Part shown: positions 58,811 to 64,000 of the stretch, piece after piece
Layout of the letters: each line of letters opens with the position of its first letter
Position numbering within the stretch: the first letter of the stretch is position 1
Origin: Saccharothrix longispora
GTDB lineage: Bacteria > Actinomycetota > Actinomycetes > Mycobacteriales > Pseudonocardiaceae
NCBI RefSeq assembly: GCF_030852425.1
Contig: NZ_NSDM01000016.1
Coordinates: 62,001 to 126,000 of the forward strand
Length of the DNA stretch: 64,000 nucleotides
Reading direction: 5' to 3'
Program-made: the position numbers and the translations under genes
The notes under the pieces: generated by a model
The model's database searches: none
What the model was told of the DNA's origin: nothing
Seen by the model: only the letters and a program-made list of their open reading frames with translations

Positions 58811-59217
58811 GACTTCTCCTCACCGACGAGCGCGGGGACGCGGTGCCCCCGGCTGATCATGTCCGTCCGTGCCGACACGGCACCCAGCGCTTCCGCCAGG
58901 AGCTGCACCGCGAGCGCGGGTTTGGCGCGCGTGCCGCAGGTGAACACGTCCACGAACACCGCTCCGACCTCCGGATAGGTGTGGATGGACGCGTGCGACT
59001 CCGACAACAGGGCCAGCACGGTGACCCCTTGCGGCTCGAACTGCTTGGAGACCACCTCCAACACCGTGGCATCAGCCTGGGTCAGCGCTTCACCGAGCGC
59101 GTGCTTGAGGAACTGCTCGTCGTCGAGCAGTTCCGGGCTCACGCCTTCCAACTCGGCGAGCACGTGCTGTCCTGCGAACAAGCCGACCGGCTCGGATTCG
59201 CACGGGAGTCCGGACAT
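58807..59217 (-). CDS. speD: S-adenosylmethionine decarboxylase proenzyme
   Basis: 136 residues, like bacterial class 1B SpeD. The self-cleavage serine that becomes the pyruvoyl group is visible in SESHASIHTYPE; the VFVDVFTCG segment with catalytic cysteine follows. It makes decarboxylated SAM, the aminopropyl donor for the speE-like enzyme. ATG 59217 has GGAG 6-7 bases upstream (a TTG just before is less likely). The decarboxylase gene lies 50 bases upstream on the same strand. Confidence 0.94.
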   Translation of the reverse strand: MSGLPCESEPVGLFAGQHVLAELEGVSPELLDDEQFLKHALGEALTQADATVLEVVSKQFEPQGVTVLALLSESHASIHTYPEVGAVFVDVFTCGTRAKPALAVQLLAEALGAVSARTDMISRGHRVPALVGEEKS

Positions 59218-59266
59218 CAATCACTCCAAACATCTTCAGAAGGGGTGGAGCGGCGCGAGGGCGTGC

Positions 59267-60439
59267 TCACCGCACGCAGTGGGTGGCCAACGGGGGGAAG
59301 CCGTTGAAGGCCACGGAGGAGTAGCTGGCCGTGTAGGCGCCCGCGCGCAGCAGGTCGACGAAGTCGCCCGCGCGCAGGTCCAGCGGCAGTTCGTAGACGG
59401 TGTGCTGGTACAGCACGTCGTCGGCGTCGCACGTCGGCCCGGCGATCACCACGGGACCGGTCGGCCCGCCGTCCCGCGACGTCTCCAGCGGGTAGGCGAT
59501 GGCCTCGCCCTCGGTCTCCGCGAGACCGCCGTAGCGGCCCACGTCGAGGAACACCCAGCGCTGCTCGTCCGAGTAGGACTTCTTCGCCACCAGCACGACC
59601 TCGGAGCGGATCAGCCCCGACTCGGCGACCACGGCACGACCCGGTTCGATCATCACGCGGGGCGTGAAGTCGCCGAAGTGCCGCTCGATCGCGGCGGTGA
59701 TCGCGGCGCCGTACTCGGCCGGCGCGGGCGGCCGCTCCAGGTACGCGGCGGGCAGGCCGCCGCCCAGGTTCAGCGTCGTCACCGGCAGGCCCTCGGCGCG
59801 CAGCTTCAGCACGACCTCGGCGGCGTCGGCGATCGCGCCGTCCCAGCCGGTCGGGTCCAGCTGCTGCGACCCCGCGTGGAACGCCACGCCCAGCGGCGTG
59901 AGGCCCAGTTCGGCGGCCAGCCGCAGCAGGTCGGCCGCCATCTCCGGCGCGCAGCCGAACTTCTTGCCGAACGGGTAGGTCGACCCCCGGCTCTCCACCA
60001 CGATGCGCAGCAGCACCGACGAGCCGGGCGCGTGCTCGGCGACCGCGCGCACGTCCTGCTCGCTGTCGGAGACGAACAGCCGCACCCCGCGCCCGAACGC
60101 GTACGCGATGTCGCGGGCCTTCTTGATCGGGTTGCTGTAGGAGATCGCGCCGGGTGCGGCGCCGCGCGCCAGGCACAGGTCGATCTCGGCGGGGCTGGCG
60201 ACGTCGAAGCAGGACCCCTCGGCGGCCAGCAGTTCGACGACCTCGGGCGCCGGGTTCGCCTTCACCGCGTAGAAGACCGCCACCCGCGGCAGGGCCTCGC
60301 GGATCGCGGTGAACCGGTCGCGGACCGTGGGCAGGTCGATGACCAGGCACGGCGTGTCCGGTCGGTCGTGGTCCAGGAAACGACGAATACGAGCTGTTGC
60401 CTCGTGTAGCCGGTTGTCGTCGGCAAAGCTCTTCGTCAT
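59267..60439 (-). CDS. Ornithine/lysine decarboxylase, alanine-racemase fold (type III)
   Basis: 390 residues. PLP lysine K60 lies in FYAVKANPAPE, HAGSQQ and NLGGGLPAAY follow, EPGRAVVAESG binds the cofactor, and the C-terminal GPTCDADD carries the active-site cysteine and substrate aspartate. This is the eukaryote-like ODC family, which in bacteria acts on ornithine and often lysine. It would supply putrescine or cadaverine to SpeD/SpeE encoded just downstream; together they form a polyamine operon. ATG 60439 is the first Met of the conserved region. Confidence 0.92.
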   Translation of the reverse strand: MTKSFADDNRLHEATARIRRFLDHDRPDTPCLVIDLPTVRDRFTAIREALPRVAVFYAVKANPAPEVVELLAAEGSCFDVASPAEIDLCLARGAAPGAISYSNPIKKARDIAYAFGRGVRLFVSDSEQDVRAVAEHAPGSSVLLRIVVESRGSTYPFGKKFGCAPEMAADLLRLAAELGLTPLGVAFHAGSQQLDPTGWDGAIADAAEVVLKLRAEGLPVTTLNLGGGLPAAYLERPPAPAEYGAAITAAIERHFGDFTPRVMIEPGRAVVAESGLIRSEVVLVAKKSYSDEQRWVFLDVGRYGGLAETEGEAIAYPLETSRDGGPTGPVVIAGPTCDADDVLYQHTVYELPLDLRAGDFVDLLRAGAYTASYSSVAFNGFPPLATHCVR

Positions 60440-60534
60440 CTCGCTAGGGGTCCCCCTCCGAGACCGTGTTCAGGCACGGTCTGACCGTCTTCGGGCACGG
60501 CGGTCCACGGTACGCGCAGAGGGCGGAAAAAGCG

Positions 60535-61785
60535 CTACCGGCCGGCGAAGTTGTGACGCAGCTCCACGACGGAGATGTCCGGCGGCGCGCCCACGCGCAC
60601 CGGCGGACCCCAGAACCCGGCGCCGTTCGACGTGTAGACCTGGGTGCCGTCGATCGTCTCCAGGCCGCTGCGCACCGGCTGCTGGAGGCCGACCGCCAGG
60701 TGGAACGGGAACATCTGCCCGCCGTGCGTGTGCCCCGACAGCTGGAGGTCCACGCCGTGCCCGGCCGCCTCGCGCACCTGCACCGGCTGGTGCGCCAGCA
60801 GCACCACCGGCGTGCTCGTGTCACGCCCGTCGAGGGCGCGGGCGAAGTCGGGGGCGTCGTCGAAGCTCGCGCCGTTGACGTCGTTCACGCCCGCGAGGTC
60901 GAACGTCGCCCCGGCCCGCTCGATCGTCAACCGCTCGTTGCGCAGCGCGTTGACCCCGAGTCGCTCGACCTCGGCGATCCACTGCTCCGCCCCCGAGTAG
61001 TACTCGTGGTTGCCGGTGACGAAGAAGCTGCCGTGCGTGCTCACCAGGTCGCGCAGCGGAGCCGCCGCCTCGCCCAGCTCCTCCACCGAGCCGTCCACGA
61101 GGTCGCCGACGATCGCCACCAGGTCCACCTGCTGCTCGTTGATCATCCGCACGATCCGCTCGGTGTGCGAGCGGCCGAGCAGCGGACCCAGGTGGATGTC
61201 GCTGACCACCGCGATCCGGTAGCCCGACAGCCGCGGGTCGAGCTTGCCCAGGGTCACGGGCACGCGCTTGACCACGGGGTCGCCCAGCGCCCGCGTCGCC
61301 CCGTAGGTGACGATGCCCGCCGCGGCCACGCCGCCCGCGACCGCCAGCGACCGGGCCAGGAACAGCCGCCGCCCCTCGTCCACCTCCGGCGCCTCGGGCA
61401 CCGGGTCGGGCGGGACCTCCCCGGCGTCGACCGCGGTGTCCGGCGTCACGCCCGGCGTCGTGTGCGGCGCCCCGACGGTCGCCGGCACCCGGCCGCGCCG
61501 CGCCCGCCGCAGCAGCACCAGCCGGGGGACCTCCAGCAGCCCGAGCAGCACCGTCAGGTAGAACACGCCCGCCAGCCAGAGGAACCCGGGCCACGCCACG
61601 ACCCGGCCGAACCCGCCCGCGCGCTGGAGGCCGAGCGCCCCGACCACCAGCAGCAGCAGGAACACCACCGCGACCGTGCCGACCCGGCGCCCGCGGCCGG
61701 GGCGGGTGGTGTCCCGCACCACCCGCTTCCAGATGTAGTAGTGGGCCGCGGCCATCACGACCGAGAGCAGCAGGAAGAAGAACAA
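60535..61785 (-). CDS. Membrane metallophosphoesterase (YkuE/YaeI type)
   Basis: 416 residues. Three helices at the N-terminus (FFFLLLSVVMAAAHYYIW, VVFLLLLVVGALGL, FLWLAGVFYLTVLLGLLEV), a linker and a fourth twin-arginine-like segment (RRLFLARSLAVAGGVAAAG) lead to a calcineurin-type domain: VSDIHLGP, VGDLVDG, TGNHEYY, LAHQP and SGHTHGGQ, the full metal-binding set. TTG 61785 is chosen because GGAGG lies 7 bases upstream; a GTG at 61821 has no good ribosome site. Related enzymes cleave phosphodiesters or UDP-sugar lipids at the membrane. Divergent from the SigE-family gene. Confidence 0.85.
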   Translation of the reverse strand: MFFFLLLSVVMAAAHYYIWKRVVRDTTRPGRGRRVGTVAVVFLLLLVVGALGLQRAGGFGRVVAWPGFLWLAGVFYLTVLLGLLEVPRLVLLRRARRGRVPATVGAPHTTPGVTPDTAVDAGEVPPDPVPEAPEVDEGRRLFLARSLAVAGGVAAAGIVTYGATRALGDPVVKRVPVTLGKLDPRLSGYRIAVVSDIHLGPLLGRSHTERIVRMINEQQVDLVAIVGDLVDGSVEELGEAAAPLRDLVSTHGSFFVTGNHEYYSGAEQWIAEVERLGVNALRNERLTIERAGATFDLAGVNDVNGASFDDAPDFARALDGRDTSTPVVLLAHQPVQVREAAGHGVDLQLSGHTHGGQMFPFHLAVGLQQPVRSGLETIDGTQVYTSNGAGFWGPPVRVGAPPDISVVELRHNFAGR

Positions 61786-61897
61786 CGCGGTGCCTCCAGG
61801 GGTGTGCCCTCCAGTTTCCACGAGTCCCGGACCAGGCGTGCAACCCCCCGGCCGCCCGGCGGCGTGACTACCCCGTACCGCGGGATGGGGAGGACGA

Positions 61898-62401
61898 ATG
61901 AGTGATCGGGACACCGCGTTCGCGGAGTACTTCGCGGCGCGGTCCGACGCCCTGCGCGGCACGGCGTACCTGCTGTGCGGCGACTGGCACCGCGCCGAGG
62001 ACCTGGTGCAGACCACGTTCACCAAGCTGTACGTGGCCTGGCGGCGGATCACCCGGCACGACGCACTCGACGCCTACGCCCGGCAGACCCTGGTGCGGAC
62101 CTTCGTGTCCGAGCTGCGCCGGGGCTGGTTCCGCAAGGAGCGGGTGAGCGAGGCGCCCGCCGACGTGCCGGCCGCGTCGACCGGTTCGGCGGAGGACCGG
62201 CTGGTGCTGCTCGCGGCGCTGGCGGGCGTCCCGCCCAGGCAGCGCGCCGTCCTCGTGCTGCGGTACTGGGAGGACCTGTCGGTCGAGCAGACCGCCAGGG
62301 TGCTGGGTTGTTCGGAAGGAACCGTCAAGAGCCAGGCCGCGCGGGGGCTGCAGACGCTGCGCGGCTTGGTGAACCCGGAACAGGGAGCGAAGGTGCGATG
62401 A
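61898..62401 (+). CDS. SigE-family RNA polymerase sigma factor
   Basis: 167 residues, an ECF sigma factor with region 2 (AFAEYFAARSDALRGTAYLLCG, RAEDLVQTTFTKLYVAW) and region 4 (VPPRQRAVLVLRYWEDLSVEQ, then LGCSEGTVKSQAARGLQTL). The pattern places it with the actinobacterial SigE/ECF41-less family that often has an adjacent membrane partner. GGGGAGGACGA precedes ATG 61898. Its stop overlaps the next start (ATGA), so the pair is coupled; this suggests the next gene is its anti-sigma partner. Confidence 0.93.
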   Translation: MSDRDTAFAEYFAARSDALRGTAYLLCGDWHRAEDLVQTTFTKLYVAWRRITRHDALDAYARQTLVRTFVSELRRGWFRKERVSEAPADVPAASTGSAEDRLVLLAALAGVPPRQRAVLVLRYWEDLSVEQTARVLGCSEGTVKSQAARGLQTLRGLVNPEQGAKVR

Positions 62402-63315
62402 ACGAGCAGGAGCTGAGGAAGGCGTTGCACGACGCCGTGGTGGCGAGCAGCCCGCCGCCGCCGATGGACCCGCGGACCGCGCTGGGCGCGGCACGCCGCG
62501 CCGACCGCAGGCGCAAGACGACCTGGGGCGCCGGTGTCGCCGGGCTCGCCGTGGTGGGCATCGCGGTCGGCGCGACCCTGCTGCCGAGCCACGCGGGAGG
62601 CGGGTCGGCGGAGGTGGGCGCGTCACAGCCGGGCACGCCGACGGTGACGGCGACCACGACGGTGCCGCCGACCACGGTGACGACGACGGTGATGCCGACG
62701 ACGACCGGCACGGCCGCCCCGACCAGCCGGGGGAGCGCGCCCTCGTGGCCGGACGGGCAGACCGACCGGACCGCGACCAGCGGGCCGCGGGCCGCCAAGG
62801 GCAGCGGCCTGGTGGACGCCCTCGCCGGGGCGCTGCCCGTCGGCTCGATCACGCAGGAGAGGGGCGGCGCCGCGCCGCGCACCCAGGCCCAGTTCGTCGA
62901 CTACGCCGGCGACCTCCAGGTCTGGGAGTACCTGATCGAGGCCCCGGTCTCCCCGTCCGGCGCCGCCGCCGGCGTGGCCAGGGTGCTGGTGCAGGTCGAG
63001 ACCAGGGGCAACAGCCGGGTGCGGGACCTGCCGGGGTGCGGACCGGCGATCGACGAGCCGTACCCGGTGCGGGGCGACGGGCGGTGCGACGTCGTTCGGG
63101 TCGGCGGCGCGGACGTGCCCGTGGTCACCGCCCTGGACGCCGGTCCCACCGACTACGAGCAGGCCGCGTTCCACCGGCACGCCGACGGCACGCTCGTGGT
63201 CGTCGCCCAGTCCCGCCGCCACCCGGTGGCCAGGGGGCCCGCGCTCACCGAGCCGCTGCTGACCCCGCAGCAGCTCGCCGGGATCGCCGTGGACCCCGCG
63301 TTCCACCTGGACTGA
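62398..63315 (+). CDS. Single-helix membrane protein, probable anti-sigma partner
   Basis: 305 residues. A short cytoplasmic part (residues 1-42, ELRKALHDAVVASSPPPP, RRADRRRK) leads to one helix (WGAGVAGLAVVGIAVGATLL), a long Thr/Pro-rich stalk (70-120) and an extracytoplasmic domain with two cysteines (LPGCGPAIDEP, GDGRCDVVRV). No zinc anti-sigma motif is present. Coupling to the sigma gene and the topology suggest signal transfer across the membrane, but this is inferred. Confidence 0.75.
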   Translation: MNEQELRKALHDAVVASSPPPPMDPRTALGAARRADRRRKTTWGAGVAGLAVVGIAVGATLLPSHAGGGSAEVGASQPGTPTVTATTTVPPTTVTTTVMPTTTGTAAPTSRGSAPSWPDGQTDRTATSGPRAAKGSGLVDALAGALPVGSITQERGGAAPRTQAQFVDYAGDLQVWEYLIEAPVSPSGAAAGVARVLVQVETRGNSRVRDLPGCGPAIDEPYPVRGDGRCDVVRVGGADVPVVTALDAGPTDYEQAAFHRHADGTLVVVAQSRRHPVARGPALTEPLLTPQQLAGIAVDPAFHLD

Positions 63316-63394
63316 GCACGTCCCGGGGGGCCGGTGCGCCCGGCCTCCCGGGTTCGTCCGTCCGGGTGTCCCGGCGGGTACCGTCCTGGTCGCC

Positions 63395-64000
63395 ATGCGG
63401 ACCCTGCTCATCGACAACCACGACTCGTTCACCTTCAACCTCTTCCAGTTCCTGGCGGAGGTGAACGGGCGGGACCCGGTCGTCGTCGCCAACGACGACC
63501 CGCGGTTCCGGCTGTCCGACCTGTCCTCGTTCGACAACGTGCTGATCGGCCCCGGCCCCGGTCGGCCGCAGCGCGCCACCGACCTCGGCCTGGGCGGCGC
63601 CGTCGTCGAGCACGCCGACGTGCCGCTGCTCGGCGTCTGCCTCGGCCACCAGGCCCTGTGCCTCGCGGAGGGCGCGTCCGTGGGCCTGGTCACGCCCCGG
63701 CACGGCGTCGTCGACCACGTCCGGCACACCGGTGTCGACCTCTTCGCGGGCCTGCCGTCGCCGCTGGCCGTCGTCCGCTACCACTCGCTGGCCGTCTCCG
63801 ACCTGCCCGCGTCCCTCGAACCGGTCGCGTGGTCGGTGTCGGACGGCGTGCTGATGGCCGTGCGGCACCGGACCCGCCCGCGGTGGGGCGTGCAGTTCCA
63901 CCCGGAGTCGGTGTGCACCGCGCACGGCCGCGATCTCCTCGCGAACTTCCGCGACCTCACGTCGGCGTCCGCCGTCGAACCGGCCGTCGCGCCCCCGGTG
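63395..64000 (+). CDS. Glutamine amidotransferase of chorismate-using synthase (PabA/TrpG-like, 3' partial)
   Basis: The first 202 residues are present; the frame runs off the window. Class I amidotransferase signatures are LLIDNHDSFTFNLFQFLAEVNG, oxyanion GPGPGRP, nucleophile C82 in GVCLGHQ, and H169/E171 in VQFHPESV. The N-terminus resembles fused aminodeoxychorismate synthases (PabA-PabB) of actinomycetes, so the missing part may contain the chorismate-binding domain. It would supply ammonia to make aminodeoxychorismate, for folate or for a secondary metabolite. Start ATG 63395. Confidence 0.88.
   Translation, partial: MRTLLIDNHDSFTFNLFQFLAEVNGRDPVVVANDDPRFRLSDLSSFDNVLIGPGPGRPQRATDLGLGGAVVEHADVPLLGVCLGHQALCLAEGASVGLVTPRHGVVDHVRHTGVDLFAGLPSPLAVVRYHSLAVSDLPASLEPVAWSVSDGVLMAVRHRTRPRWGVQFHPESVCTAHGRDLLANFRDLTSASAVEPAVAPPV

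Noticed and set aside
1..64000. CRISPR arrays, prophage, insertion sequences or an NRPS/PKS cluster
   Set aside because: No regularly spaced direct repeats, transposase, integrase, phage genes or modular synthase genes were seen anywhere in the window.

Overview
This window is about 72-75% GC with strong G/C bias at third codon positions, many GTG starts, and typical actinomycete families (an XRE-DUF397 pair, an AfsR-type SARP, a LAL-type LuxR regulator, DasR- and CebR-type operators, a SulP-carbonic anhydrase fusion). It looks like the chromosome of a filamentous actinomycete, most likely Pseudonocardiaceae (Saccharothrix/Actinosynnema/Lentzea type). That family-level placement is inference; no rRNA or tRNA gene was seen.

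Layout. 1-6.1 kb: the end of an unknown gene, an aromatic-amino-acid-type PLP decarboxylase with an Lrp/AsnC regulator and a divergent LysE-family exporter, then an unusual single protein joining an ECF-like sigma factor, a zinc-finger anti-sigma-like segment, one membrane helix and an extracellular GH128-type glycosidase domain. 6.1-12.9 kb: secreted proteins (a GH30 glucanase with a ricin-type lectin, under a LacI regulator that shares its operator) and 6-phosphogluconate dehydrogenase. 13-18 kb: SulP bicarbonate/sulfate transporter fused to beta-carbonic anhydrase, an XRE-DUF397 module and a DedA protein. 18.5-30.5 kb: an AfsR-like regulator, a GH18 chitinase interrupted by a one-base frameshift and preceded by a DasR-type operator, a LAL regulator, and a MacB-like ABC transporter. 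30.5-36.6 kb: a complete CebEFG-like sugar importer, beta-glucosidase and LacI/CebR repressor with perfect tandem operators. 36.6-44 kb: ACT-GNAT protein, small membrane proteins, a DM13 protein, an AraC regulator whose upstream promoter also carries a DasR-type site, and a very large secreted phosphodiester glycosidase/metallophosphoesterase. 44.2-50 kb: fatty-acid beta-oxidation genes (FadB/FadA, divergent acyl-CoA dehydrogenase and CoA-transferase). 50-55 kb: small membrane proteins and a glycine riboswitch that leads gcvT-glyA. 55-64 kb: a COG4315-type membrane-anchored protein, an S9 peptidase, a polyamine operon (ornithine/lysine decarboxylase, speD, speE-like), a metallophosphoesterase, a SigE-family sigma factor with a membrane partner, and the start of an aminodeoxychorismate/anthranilate synthase amidotransferase.

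Common themes. Three loci deal with external glycans: GH30, chitinase with DasR sites, and cellobiose-type uptake plus beta-glucosidase. The sigma-GH128 fusion may couple wall or glucan binding directly to transcription. A modular family of large inverted repeats built from a 14-base word, roughly GAGTCGTAAGTTCG, sits just after genes at three places (2.8, 30.6 and 44.1 kb) and appears to be a lineage-specific intergenic element.

The best candidates for new biology are the sigma-zinc finger-TM-GH128 protein and the modular inverted-repeat family. Two genes, the chitinase and fadB, carry apparent lesions that should be checked against reads.
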